From positions 1 to 9,886 of the forward strand of contig JAITPH010000242.1 of assembly GCA_031289515.1 (NCBI GenBank): DNA of 9,886 bases. Reading direction: 5' to 3'. Below, piece by piece: positions 1 through 7,812 of the stretch. A program made the translations under genes and the position numbers. The notes under the pieces were generated by a model. The model worked only from the letters and a program-made list of their open reading frames with translations. It was not told where the DNA came from and made no database searches. Source of the DNA: Tannerella sp. Its GTDB lineage: Bacteria; Bacteroidota; Bacteroidia; Bacteroidales; Tannerellaceae. Positions within the stretch are counted from its first letter, which is position 1; each line of letters starts with the position of its first letter.

Positions 1-15
1 CAAGCCGAATTGCAC

Positions 16-23
16 TACCTTTG
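16..23 (+). promoter_or_regulatory. Bacteroidota -7 promoter box for the thrH operon
   Basis: TACCTTTG matches the Bacteroidota sigma-ABfr -7 consensus TAnnTTTG exactly and is followed by CGC, as at the typA promoter in this window. The matching -33 element would lie left of the window, so it cannot be checked. Transcription would start about 5-10 nt downstream, leaving a leader of roughly 30 nt before the thrH ATG at 63. The box contains the TTG at 21, so that TTG cannot serve as a start codon on this transcript. Confidence 0.7.
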
Positions 24-62
24 CGCACTTTTAAAAGATACACTGTAATAAAATATGATGAC

Positions 63-671
63 ATGTGGGTAGTCTGTGCGGATTTAGAGGGGGTCTTCGT
101 ACCGGAAATTTGGATTAACATAGCGAAAAAGACAGGAATTGAGAAACTGAAACTTACTACGCGCGATATAAAAGACTATGATGAATTGATGACGTATCGC
201 CTGAATATTCTGAAAGAATACAATCTGAAACTAAAAGATATTCAGGATGTTATAGCGACTATGAAACCTCTTGACGGAGCGATGGACTTTGTCCGGTGGC
301 TGCGCGAAACGACGCGCTTTGTCATTGTCTCCGACACTTTCATCGAATTTGCGCAACCGTTGATGAATCAACTCGAAAATCCTTTGCTGCTCTGCCATTC
401 GCTGGAAGTGGACGAAAAGGGAAACGTCGAAAAATACAAACTTCGACAGGCTGACCCTAAGCGCAAAACGGTAGAAGCCTTCAAAAGCCTTAATTATAAA
501 GTACTTGCTTTCGGCGATTCATACAATGACATCTCGATGCTTAAAGCGGCCGACAAAGGTATACTTTTTTGTCCGCCGGACAACGTTGTAGCCGACTATC
601 CCGAATTTACGGTTGTACATAACATGCTTGAACTCAAAGAATTAATAAAAACAAATATACTAAACGATTAA
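63..671 (+). CDS. thrH: ThrH: bifunctional phosphoserine phosphatase / homoserine phosphotransferase
   Basis: A 202-residue HAD-superfamily cytosolic enzyme. Characterised ThrH dephosphorylates phosphoserine and can transfer the phosphate to homoserine, linking serine and threonine synthesis. HAD motif I is D7-L-E-G10, the ThrH form in which Glu replaces the second Asp of DxD. Motif II is S90-D-T, motif III lies in the basic DPKRK region (131-135), and motif IV is GDSYND at 151-156. ThrH-typical stretches include VPEIW near residue 13, TTRDIKDYD near 32 and LRQADPKR near 127. Length matches the family (about 205 residues). I chose ATG 63 because upstream in-frame codons run into the -7 promoter box and the homology begins exactly there. 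There is no clear Shine-Dalgarno, as usual in this phylum. The stop lies 3 nt before the next gene, a TonB receptor, so co-transcription is likely. Confidence 0.92.
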   Translation: MWVVCADLEGVFVPEIWINIAKKTGIEKLKLTTRDIKDYDELMTYRLNILKEYNLKLKDIQDVIATMKPLDGAMDFVRWLRETTRFVIVSDTFIEFAQPLMNQLENPLLLCHSLEVDEKGNVEKYKLRQADPKRKTVEAFKSLNYKVLAFGDSYNDISMLKAADKGILFCPPDNVVADYPEFTVVHNMLELKELIKTNILND

Positions 672-674
672 AAT

Positions 675-2978
675 ATGAAGAAAACCTGTTTACTAACGAT
701 ATCAGCAGCCTTGTCGATAAACATGGCTGTTTCGGCTGACGAAAAACCGTCGCCCAACGATACAATCAAGATATATAACATCGACGAAATTGTAGTAGAA
801 TCGTCGAAAGAGACTAATAATATGCGTACCATGCCCGCGTCGGTTTCTCTTATCACTCCGCAACAGATAGCAGGACGCGGCGTAATGTCGATCAAGGACA
901 TAAGCTCGTTTGTGCCGAACTTGTACATCCCCGATTACGGCGCAAAACTGACTTCCGCAATTTATATACGCGGCGTAGGGGCGAGAAGCAGCGGACAATC
1001 CATCGGCTTGTACGTTGATAACGCGCCTTTTCTGGATAAAAGCTCCTTTGACTTTGAATTGACCGATATTCAGCGTATTGAAGTCTTGCGCGGGCCACAG
1101 GGAACGCTTTACGGACGCAATTCGCTGGGTGGCATAATCAACATTCATACCTTGTCGCCTCTTGTATATCAGGGCGTTAAGGCGTCGGTCAATTATGGAA
1201 ACTACGGCTATTTCAATGCCAAAGCGTCGGTTTACGCCAAGCCGGGCGAAAACTTCGGTTTGTCCGTCGGCGCTTATTACGACCGCAACGACGGCTTCTT
1301 CACCAACAAATTCAATAACAGGAAGATAGACGGTGAAGAGACATTCGGCGGCAACGTGAAATTTTACTTACAGGCGACCCCGAATCTGACTGCCTCGTAT
1401 ACAACGTCATTCGAACGTACCGATCAGGGGGCTTTCCCTTACGGATTTTACAACGAAGCGACCGACAAGGTGGAACAGGTCAATATCAATGACGAATCGT
1501 CCTACAAGCGCACAATGATAAGCAATAATCTTTCGCTGACGTACCGCAACGAAAACGTAATGCTTACCTCAACGACAGGATACCAATATCTCGACGACGA
1601 TATGAGAATGGATCAGGATTTTTCCGATGCTTCAATGTTTATTCTGAATCAATTACAAAAACAGCACGCTTTCACCGAAGAAATTTCGCTAAAAAGCAAA
1701 ACGGACAACAATTATCAGTGGTCGGTCGGCGTCTCCGGTTTTTACGACAAATTATTGACAAAGGGACCGGTCGACTTCAAGGAAGACGGCATTAAAACTA
1801 TTCTGCAACCTGTTTTTGACAATCTCAAAGCCATCTATCCGAATATGCCTTCGATAACAATCTCAAACGAATCGCTGCATATACCGGGCGATTTCGAGAC
1901 GCCTGTATACGGAACGGCTATGTATCACCAGTCTACATATAACAATCTTTTCACCGAAGGTCTTTCGATTACGGCGGGCATTCGTCTGGACTACGAGAAG
2001 CAGGAATTAAAGTATAAATCGGAAGCGAAAATGAATCTGAGTATGCAGGTGTCGCCAGCGCGTCCTCCGATGGACATTAGCGACAGATATCCCGCTTCGG
2101 TTATCGACGAACATCTATCGCAGAATTTCTTTCAGGCGCTGCCGAAGATTTCGCTCAAATACGAGTGTACGCCGCGCACGTTTACCTATCTGTCCGTAGC
2201 AAAAGGATACAAGGCGGGCGGATACAACGTGCAGATGTCGGCCGATATTATGCAAAGCCGTATGCAATATGACGTGATGAATACGTTTAAACAAATGATG
2301 CCCGACGTAGAAATCGAAGAGCCTAAAGCTGTGAAAGACGTCATTTCGTATCAGCCCGAAACAAGCTGGAACTACGAATTGGGCATGAAAAGCGAATTGA
2401 TAAAAGACCGCCTTAATACGGCTGTCACTTTTTTCTACATGGATATCAACGAATTGCAGATAACGAAGTTTGTAAAAGGGGGCAACGGTCGCTTCCTGAG
2501 CAATGCAGGCGAAGCCGACAGCTACGGAGCGGAATTATCGTTAAACGCTTTGCTGACGAACGAACTGACCGCCGACCTCAACTATGGCTTCACGCAGGCG
2601 ACTTTCCGCAATTACAATAACGACAAGGAAGATTTCAAGGGAAAATTCATCCCTTACACTCCGCAACATACGTTAAGCGTCGGACTGAATTACAACAAAA
2701 TACTGAACGACTGTTGGATAGACCAGTTTACGGCATCTGCCCAATGCAACGGAGCAGGCAAGATTTACTGGACAGAAGCAAACAGTATTTCGCAGCCTTT
2801 CTATGCGACGGTGAACGCGCAGGTCGGCGTCCGTAAAAGAACGGTTTCGCTGAATATCTGGGCGCGTAACCTGACAAACACCGATTATTCCGCTTTTTAT
2901 TTCGAGTCGTTCGGCAAACCGTTTATTCAGAAAGGCAAACCGCTTCAGTTTGGCGCAAAAGTAAATATTTCATTCTAA
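675..2978 (+). CDS. TonB-dependent outer-membrane receptor, substrate unknown
   Basis: A 767-residue outer-membrane transporter energised by TonB-ExbBD. The signal peptide is about residues 1-20 (MKKTCLLTIS... cleavage near AVS-A/D). A TonB-box-like stretch, IDEIVVES, lies at 36-43. The plug domain spans roughly 50-160, with PNLYI, IYIRGVGAR (97-104) and the conserved RIEVLRGPQGTLYGRNS (134-150). The 22-strand barrel fills the rest, with features such as YLSVAKGYKAGGYN and a final strand ending in Phe (VNISF). No N-terminal carboxypeptidase-like domain and no SusD partner are present, so it resembles iron-complex/siderophore-type receptors rather than SusC. One predicted surface loop (521-542) is unusually rich in Met. 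It lies 3 nt after thrH and 22 nt before a DUF4491 gene. The substrate cannot be assigned from sequence; it should not be assumed to be B12, because the nearby BtuB is a different gene on the other strand. Confidence 0.93.
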   Translation: MKKTCLLTISAALSINMAVSADEKPSPNDTIKIYNIDEIVVESSKETNNMRTMPASVSLITPQQIAGRGVMSIKDISSFVPNLYIPDYGAKLTSAIYIRGVGARSSGQSIGLYVDNAPFLDKSSFDFELTDIQRIEVLRGPQGTLYGRNSLGGIINIHTLSPLVYQGVKASVNYGNYGYFNAKASVYAKPGENFGLSVGAYYDRNDGFFTNKFNNRKIDGEETFGGNVKFYLQATPNLTASYTTSFERTDQGAFPYGFYNEATDKVEQVNINDESSYKRTMISNNLSLTYRNENVMLTSTTGYQYLDDDMRMDQDFSDASMFILNQLQKQHAFTEEISLKSKTDNNYQWSVGVSGFYDKLLTKGPVDFKEDGIKTILQPVFDNLKAIYPNMPSITISNESLHIPGDFETPVYGTAMYHQSTYNNLFTEGLSITAGIRLDYEKQELKYKSEAKMNLSMQVSPARPPMDISDRYPASVIDEHLSQNFFQALPKISLKYECTPRTFTYLSVAKGYKAGGYNVQMSADIMQSRMQYDVMNTFKQMMPDVEIEEPKAVKDVISYQPETSWNYELGMKSELIKDRLNTAVTFFYMDINELQITKFVKGGNGRFLSNAGEADSYGAELSLNALLTNELTADLNYGFTQATFRNYNNDKEDFKGKFIPYTPQHTLSVGLNYNKILNDCWIDQFTASAQCNGAGKIYWTEANSISQPFYATVNAQVGVRKRTVSLNIWARNLTNTDYSAFYFESFGKPFIQKGKPLQFGAKVNISF

Positions 2979-3000
2979 AAATGCTAATTATCAAATTATT

Positions 3001-3318
3001 ATGATAGAATTTCTTTCTCAAAACAACCTCACAGGTCTTGCTATCGGGATTGCAACATTTGTTATTATCGGAGTTTTTCATCCTATTGTCATCAAGGCGG
3101 AATATTACTGCGGCACAAAATGCTGGTGGGTTTTTCTGATTCTGGGCATTTCATTCATAGTTTTATCAATCCTGATAAAAGAAATACTCGTATCGACCAT
3201 AATGAGCGTTCTGGCTTTTTCGTGTTTCTGGTCTATCCTTGAAGTCTTCCAACAGAAACAACGTGTTCAACGCGGCTGGTTTCCGAAAAATCCCAAACGC
3301 GACGCCGACAGTGATTAA
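3001..3318 (+). CDS. DUF4491 family small membrane protein
   Basis: A 105-residue inner-membrane protein of unknown function. I recognise the family from the motif HPIVIKAEYY near residues 27-36, the CWWVFL stretch at 41-46 and the GWFP-NPKR tail. Three hydrophobic helices are predicted at about 11-31, 41-60 and 63-83, followed by a basic, polar C-terminus. The gene starts 22 nt after the TonB receptor stop and is probably the last gene of the thrH operon. Its stop codon TAA (3316-3318) overlaps the stop of convergent btuF in a TTAA tetramer. The family has no established biochemical role. Its place behind a TonB receptor hints at a supporting role in envelope transport, which is inference only. 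Confidence 0.85.
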   Translation: MIEFLSQNNLTGLAIGIATFVIIGVFHPIVIKAEYYCGTKCWWVFLILGISFIVLSILIKEILVSTIMSVLAFSCFWSILEVFQQKQRVQRGWFPKNPKRDADSD

Positions 3319-4445
3319 TCGGTCAAAGGCTTGAAATAGCGCAATTTGTAACCGGGCAATAACCGGGGATGAAATATTGATATAAGTTCCGCAAGCAGAT
3401 AGTCGGGATGCAAGGGATATTCTTCGTGATATCGGGAATAATTCGAGTTACAGCCGTAGATATGACGGTCGCGAAAGGCGTCGAACTTGCCGTAAGGCGA
3501 ATAATCCGCGCGCAACGATTCGTAAGTCATGTCATTTCCCCAGTTATACTGAATTAACCAGACGTCGGCATGTATGGCTTTGTCCAAAACGGTTTCAAAA
3601 CTTAACGGCGCGCCTCCCCTGCCCGCCAGATAGCCGAACAGATAATTCGCGCCTGCATCTTCATATATCCGCGCCATAAAACTGCCGCCCGAAGGCACGT
3701 ACCACGCCGAGCCGTATTTTATGCCGGTCATCAGTTTGGGGCGATATTCAACGTTTTCCACGAGCGATTTTATCCTGTTATAGTTTGCCTCCGTCTCGTT
3801 GAAAACCGAATCGGCGCTCCCCGACTGCCCTGTAAACAGCCCGATAAACTTTATCCATTCGGCGCTGCCAAGCGGCTCCGTCTCCATATAATCGGCGCAC
3901 TCTATGACCGGAATACCTGTCTTTTCGACCGCTCCGTAACTACCGTGGTCGAACGGCGAGGCAATTATAACTTCCGTGCCGAGCGAAATCATCTTTTCGA
4001 TATTTGGCGACGTCGATTCGCCCAAGTCTTGAATCTTCCCCTCTCCTATTCGCTTCTTGATTTCGGCGTTAATTATGTATTTTGATTCGCATACGCCGGC
4101 AATAGCGTCCATAGCCCCGATGGATTCGAGCATTTCGCAATGTACCGACGTATATACGACTGCATTTCTTATCGGAACACGGACGACAGTTCCTTCGGGC
4201 AAACCTGCGGGCGTCGGCTTGTCGCGGGGAACAAGTATATAACGCTGCAATAACTTACCCTTATTCCATGGATCGAGCGCCTCGACTTTCACGTATTCAC
4301 CGTATCGCGTAACTGTGTAGCCGTCGGCGTATCTGACGGTATCGACGGACGTATCGCCGCCATCGCGCGAAGAGCCGCTGCGCCCTACGTTACATCCGAA
4401 CGCAAGACACAGCAGCATCAATGAGCAGAAGCAAAAACGCATCAT
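3315..4445 (-). CDS. btuF: BtuF-like cobalamin-binding ABC transporter lipoprotein
   Basis: A 376-residue substrate-binding lipoprotein of the TroA/BtuF-like fold (PF01497 type). It is expected to accept corrinoid from BtuB in the periplasm and deliver it to an ABC permease. The signal peptide ends in a lipobox LAFGC with Cys18. The N-terminal lobe (about 85-185) includes VVYTSVHCEMLESIGAMDAI and NIEKMISLGTEVIIAS, the usual alternation of helix and strand in this fold. The C-terminal lobe includes GSAWYVPSGGSFM and the final helix near the C-terminus. The start ATG overlaps the btuG stop as ATGA, indicating translational coupling; a second Met codon follows immediately. Membership of the riboswitch-led operon supports B12 rather than siderophore or haem as ligand. 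No btuC or btuD follows, since the next gene is convergent. Confidence 0.85.
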   Translation of the reverse strand: MMRFCFCSLMLLCLAFGCNVGRSGSSRDGGDTSVDTVRYADGYTVTRYGEYVKVEALDPWNKGKLLQRYILVPRDKPTPAGLPEGTVVRVPIRNAVVYTSVHCEMLESIGAMDAIAGVCESKYIINAEIKKRIGEGKIQDLGESTSPNIEKMISLGTEVIIASPFDHGSYGAVEKTGIPVIECADYMETEPLGSAEWIKFIGLFTGQSGSADSVFNETEANYNRIKSLVENVEYRPKLMTGIKYGSAWYVPSGGSFMARIYEDAGANYLFGYLAGRGGAPLSFETVLDKAIHADVWLIQYNWGNDMTYESLRADYSPYGKFDAFRDRHIYGCNSNYSRYHEEYPLHPDYLLAELISIFHPRLLPGYKLRYFKPLTD

Positions 4446-5515
4446 TGATCAACAGAATATTTTTGTACCCAAACAGCTTTCATGGGATTCAATCCGGCTT
4501 CAAACTTGTTCACAAACAGGCACGACTTGTCGAAGATATATACGTCGCCTTCATTTTGATAATCCGACGCAGTGATAAACAAATGCTCGAAATTCCGGTC
4601 ATAATTGATTTGATACGGATCGGATATATTCGTCGAGCCGATAAAATTATCCGACAACACTCTGCCGGTTGACGTCTCAAGAGAATAATAGTATATTTGA
4701 GGCGCTCCCCATTGCGAATGTACCGAATAAATAATATCGCCCGAAGAAGTGAATATCGTTCCGTTGATATTGTTCAAGACTGTTACGCCGTCGGTGGATA
4801 CGTCTATTTTTTGTAATGTATTCAATACATTATTGTAATTGCCTTTTGAAATTACATATACGTTTCCGGCGTCATCGGATTCTACTTCGGTCGGATTAAG
4901 CGCTACTTCAATTTTTTTTGTCTCCGTAAACGATGTCATGTCAATTACCGAAACGGTATTGTCGTAGTTGCCTGTACTCCAGTCCTGACCGCCGGAATTT
5001 GCGACATACAGTTTCCTGTTTGCCACCGTCAGCCGTTCCGGATTGCGACCGACCCGAATCTTCGTTTCGACAGTCAAAGAAGCGGTGTCCAGGCGGGCGA
5101 CATATCCGTTCATCAGGGTAACATAGACCTTACCGTTGTATGAAGCAAGGTAACGCGGCTGTCCGTCGGTTTGAATTTGCTCTATTGATTTGGCATCCAA
5201 ATCCGTTACTTCTATCGTCGATTCGCCGGTCATCGAGATATAAATCTTGCTTCCGTAGGCAATAATATCCTGACCGGTATCGCCCAATCGACGTCCGTTT
5301 CGCGCCTCAAAAACGCCTTTTGTCACCGTGCCGTCTTGCAGGTTATACATCGAAAGGCTCGCATCATTGCTGCCCATGTTCCCGCTGTTCAATACGTAAA
5401 CATATTCTGAAGCGACAACAGGGTCTTCGACCGGATCATCTTCGTCGCTACAACTTGAAATAAAAGGTAAAACCATCGTCGCACAAAGCGAATAAATAAA
5501 AACTTTTTTGTTCAT
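4442..5515 (-). CDS. btuG: BtuG-like surface beta-propeller lipoprotein, B12 capture
   Basis: A 357-residue lipoprotein with signal peptide and lipobox FISSC (Cys22). An acidic run, SDEDD, directly follows the Cys and resembles the export signal that sends Bacteroidota lipoproteins to the cell surface. The remainder is a YncE/DUF5074-like beta-propeller. Recurrent blade motifs are visible, such as PRYLASYNGKVYVTL (120-134), NPERLTVANRKLYVANSG (158-175) and NPTEVESDDAGNVYVISKG (207-225). In gut Bacteroides, BtuG binds cobalamin extremely tightly outside the cell and sits as a lid over BtuB. The gene follows btuB by 32 nt, precedes btuF with an ATGA overlap, and lies under the cobalamin riboswitch, which together support the BtuG assignment over a generic YncE propeller. 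Binding residues cannot be read with confidence from sequence alone. Confidence 0.85.
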   Translation of the reverse strand: MNKKVFIYSLCATMVLPFISSCSDEDDPVEDPVVASEYVYVLNSGNMGSNDASLSMYNLQDGTVTKGVFEARNGRRLGDTGQDIIAYGSKIYISMTGESTIEVTDLDAKSIEQIQTDGQPRYLASYNGKVYVTLMNGYVARLDTASLTVETKIRVGRNPERLTVANRKLYVANSGGQDWSTGNYDNTVSVIDMTSFTETKKIEVALNPTEVESDDAGNVYVISKGNYNNVLNTLQKIDVSTDGVTVLNNINGTIFTSSGDIIYSVHSQWGAPQIYYYSLETSTGRVLSDNFIGSTNISDPYQINYDRNFEHLFITASDYQNEGDVYIFDKSCLFVNKFEAGLNPMKAVWVQKYSVDQ

Positions 5516-5547
5516 GATTTTTTGTTATTTAATTGGTTGATAATAAT

Positions 5548-7569
5548 TTACAAATTCAAAGCGACACTCAGCCGCCATGAGCGACCGGGCATCGGATAAT
5601 ACTGAATTACGTCGTATTGAGTATCCGCAATGTTCAAAATCTCTCCCTGAAGGCGCAAGGACAGTTTGCCGAGATTGAATGTCCTGTTAAGCGAAACATT
5701 CTGCTCGGTATAAGCCTCTATCCTGTTTGATTTGATGTTCTGCGGCATGGCATAACGCTCGCCGACCGCCGTCAGCAGGTATGAGAAATTCAGCCACGGC
5801 GTCTCGAAAGCGACCGAGCAGTTTCCCGAATGACGCGGCGTGTACGGTATCTGGTCTTTATAGTTCTTTGCTTCCGGATTGGTCACGTCAATAGCCTTCT
5901 GACAGGTGTAATTTCCCGAAATAATCATATTTGTCTTTTCGGAAAGAGCTGCCTCCGCCGCTACATTTACGTCTGCTCCTTTTATTCTGACCTCGCCCAG
6001 ATTCATCATTCTCCATATATAAAGTGTCGGCAACGCGACTATCTTGTCTTCAACAGTATTGTAATAGCAATCTAACGAGACGCTTACATAGTTGACTTTC
6101 CGACCGGCGCTTCCGCTCCATGTGATTCCGGCGTTATACTGTTTGGCTTTTTCGGGTTTCAGGTTTGTGTTCCCGATGCGCAGGTAATAGAGATCGGTAA
6201 ACGTCGGCACGCGGAAGACGTCTTTGTATGACACCCTCAGCCGTAAAGCGTTGTTTGCGAAAGGTCGCCATGAAAGAGACGCTGCCGGAGAAAGCCGCCG
6301 ACGGTCTTTCGGACGCTCGCCGTTTTCTACCTCGTCCGATATGTACGTACCGAGCAAACTGCCGGTGACGGTCAGCGCTGAAGCGCTGTATTGCGCCGAC
6401 AAAACCGACAACAGATTATTTCGTCGCGGCAACGGCGAATTATTGAAATTGTTACTCAAAGCCGAGTGCGAAAAATCCGTAGTAAACGACGCCGATAAAT
6501 GCGTCAGTGGAGTATACAAAACCCCGATGGAACCGTAATATTCGGTTTGCGTATTACGGTCTTCCTGAAATCCTGCCGCATATTTATCGTCTACATCCCT
6601 GTATTTCGAATATGAATACGTATATTTGGCGATTGCCCTGACCTTAAACCTGTCGCTTAATTCGTTATTGTATTGTGTCTGGATAAAGCTGTTATCGTTC
6701 CATAAACGCTCCGTCGCCGTTTTATTGTAAAAATTCACGGATCCGGGCAATCCGCGCTCCGAATCAAAGAGATACAATTTAGTATCCAAACTGCCCCATC
6801 GACTAAAACCTGCATATACGTCAGCCTCTATGCGAAACGTCCGGATATCGCTGTTCAGACGCTTCTCGCTGGTTTTCACCGAGCCGTTCGACAAAGTATA
6901 CGGATATTCGCCCGAAGCTCCCATATAATCGGCATGAACGACAGCGCTGCTCCGGTCGCCGAGCTTGCGGCTTAACGACAAAACAGGATTATACATCCCA
7001 AACGAGCCGCTCTTAAACTTTGCCGTCAAGTTATATTTCTTTGCGTCGGAGAAAACAGGCTTCAATGTTTTGATATTCAGAGCGCCTGCCGACGAATATA
7101 TGCGGGCTGTAAGGAAAATATCGTCGGTCTGCCCCATCGACAACGAAATCATATCTACGTTATCAAGGGTGAAACGGCTAATATCTATCTGACCGCTTTG
7201 AGCGTCGGATATCGGAACGCCGTCGTAGCCGACCGCCGTATGTTGCGCTCCGAGACTGCGAATAGAGACGGTTTTAAGTCCGCCGATGCCGCCGTAATCC
7301 TTAATCGTAACGCCCGAAAAGCGACGCACCGCTTCATGCAATTCGCTTATGCCCAAGCGCTTGATGTTTTTATTGTCGATAATTTGTAACGGAGAGCCTT
7401 GTTTGGTCGCAGATGCACGCTGAGCGGCGACCACTTCCACGTCGGGAAGTTGCCGCGATTTCACCGTATCCGCGCGCTCCTCCGGCTGTTGAGCCTTTGC
7501 GACGGTAAAACAAGCGAAACATGCGCCTGCAAGGCACACTTTCATTTTTGCAAACAATTTTTTCTGCAT
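5548..7569 (-). CDS. btuB: BtuB: TonB-dependent cobalamin outer-membrane transporter
   Basis: A 673-residue outer-membrane transporter that imports corrinoids with TonB energy. From ATG 7569 the signal peptide is MQKKLFAKMK plus a hydrophobic core, with cleavage near AKA/Q (residue 26). A TonB-box-like LPDVEVVAAQ lies at 41-50. The plug (about 55-170) has VSIRSLGAQHTAVGYDGVPI (101-120) and SSAGALNIKT near its end. The barrel closes with WRLSVALNL. The size is close to E. coli BtuB (about 600 residues). The cobalamin riboswitch ends about 50 nt upstream of the start, which is the main reason for the B12 assignment; btuG and btuF follow in the same operon. The frame is open to a GTG at 7590, and another Met lies at 7545. 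I prefer 7569 because it gives a normal signal peptide. Confidence 0.92.
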   Translation of the reverse strand: MQKKLFAKMKVCLAGACFACFTVAKAQQPEERADTVKSRQLPDVEVVAAQRASATKQGSPLQIIDNKNIKRLGISELHEAVRRFSGVTIKDYGGIGGLKTVSIRSLGAQHTAVGYDGVPISDAQSGQIDISRFTLDNVDMISLSMGQTDDIFLTARIYSSAGALNIKTLKPVFSDAKKYNLTAKFKSGSFGMYNPVLSLSRKLGDRSSAVVHADYMGASGEYPYTLSNGSVKTSEKRLNSDIRTFRIEADVYAGFSRWGSLDTKLYLFDSERGLPGSVNFYNKTATERLWNDNSFIQTQYNNELSDRFKVRAIAKYTYSYSKYRDVDDKYAAGFQEDRNTQTEYYGSIGVLYTPLTHLSASFTTDFSHSALSNNFNNSPLPRRNNLLSVLSAQYSASALTVTGSLLGTYISDEVENGERPKDRRRLSPAASLSWRPFANNALRLRVSYKDVFRVPTFTDLYYLRIGNTNLKPEKAKQYNAGITWSGSAGRKVNYVSVSLDCYYNTVEDKIVALPTLYIWRMMNLGEVRIKGADVNVAAEAALSEKTNMIISGNYTCQKAIDVTNPEAKNYKDQIPYTPRHSGNCSVAFETPWLNFSYLLTAVGERYAMPQNIKSNRIEAYTEQNVSLNRTFNLGKLSLRLQGEILNIADTQYDVIQYYPMPGRSWRLSVALNL

Positions 7570-7596
7570 AAAACAAACCTTTTTCAACACTTTTAC

Positions 7597-7623
7597 CCGA
7601 AATGTTGCAATTAATGATTTCGG
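7597..7623 (-). promoter_or_regulatory. Expression-platform hairpin overlapping the B12 box
   Basis: On the minus strand CCGAAAT (7623-7617) and ATTTCGG (7603-7597) are perfect complements around a 13-nt loop. The first two bases of the left arm (7623-7622) are also the last CC of the B12 box, so this hairpin and the complete ligand-bound aptamer would compete. It is not followed by a clean U tract, so it does not look like a simple intrinsic terminator. Its role in the switch is inferred from position. Confidence 0.5.
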
Positions 7624-7796
7624 CAGGTTTTCTGACTTGTTCTCCCTTTCGCCGGTTGCCTTCCCAACTTTTCGTCAGTGGCGCTTGAGGTTTTACCGAG
7701 GTTATAAAGAACTTACAGCTGCGGGTACAGTTCCGGCATTCAACCGGATTCCCTTTTACTAACCGTATGCGAAGGCATAGCGGTTACACCAAAATG
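7619..7796 (-). promoter_or_regulatory. Cobalamin riboswitch controlling the btuB-btuG-btuF operon
   Basis: On the minus strand the leader contains the hallmark parts of an adenosylcobalamin-type riboswitch, in order. First is GGTG followed by a hairpin (7786-7760: TAACCG-C-TATGC, loop CTTC, GCATA-CGGTTA). Next come AAAAGGGAAT and the CCGG...CCGG stem (7747-7733), then CCCGCAGCTGTAA (7725-7713). The invariant GCCACTG follows (7682-7676). Last is the B12 box AGTCAGAAAACCTGCC (7637-7622), which differs from AGYCAGGAGACCTGCC at two positions. When cobalamin is plentiful such elements shut off the downstream uptake genes. The btuB ATG at 7569 lies about 50 nt downstream. Exact aptamer ends are estimated. 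Confidence 0.95.
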
Positions 7797-7801
7797 CGCT
7801 G

Positions 7802-7809
7802 CAAAGGTA
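7802..7809 (-). promoter_or_regulatory. -7 promoter box for the riboswitch-btu operon
   Basis: The minus strand reads TACCTTTG followed by C, a perfect TAnnTTTG match. It sits just upstream of the riboswitch aptamer, placing the transcript start near 7797-7795. No good TTTG -33 element is found at the usual 19-21 nt spacing (the 20-nt spacer position reads TAGC), so the promoter may be weak or need help. Confidence 0.65.
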
Positions 7810-7812
7810 ATC

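Noticed and set aside
21..62. TTG start at 21 for thrH
   Set aside because: The codon lies inside the -7 promoter box, so it would be upstream of the transcription start; ThrH homology begins at ATG 63.
702..1148. 148-codon minus-strand open frame within the TonB receptor gene
   Set aside because: It lies opposite the plug-domain coding region, has no recognisable motif and is best explained as a shadow.
3001..3318. Idea that the DUF4491 protein is the missing BtuC permease
   Set aside because: It has only three predicted helices and 105 residues, is on the opposite strand, and lacks BtuC features; BtuC has ten helices and over 300 residues.
7570..7590. GTG start at 7590 for btuB
   Set aside because: It adds MLKKVCF ahead of an already complete signal peptide, and an ATG at 7569 is available. 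It cannot be fully excluded.
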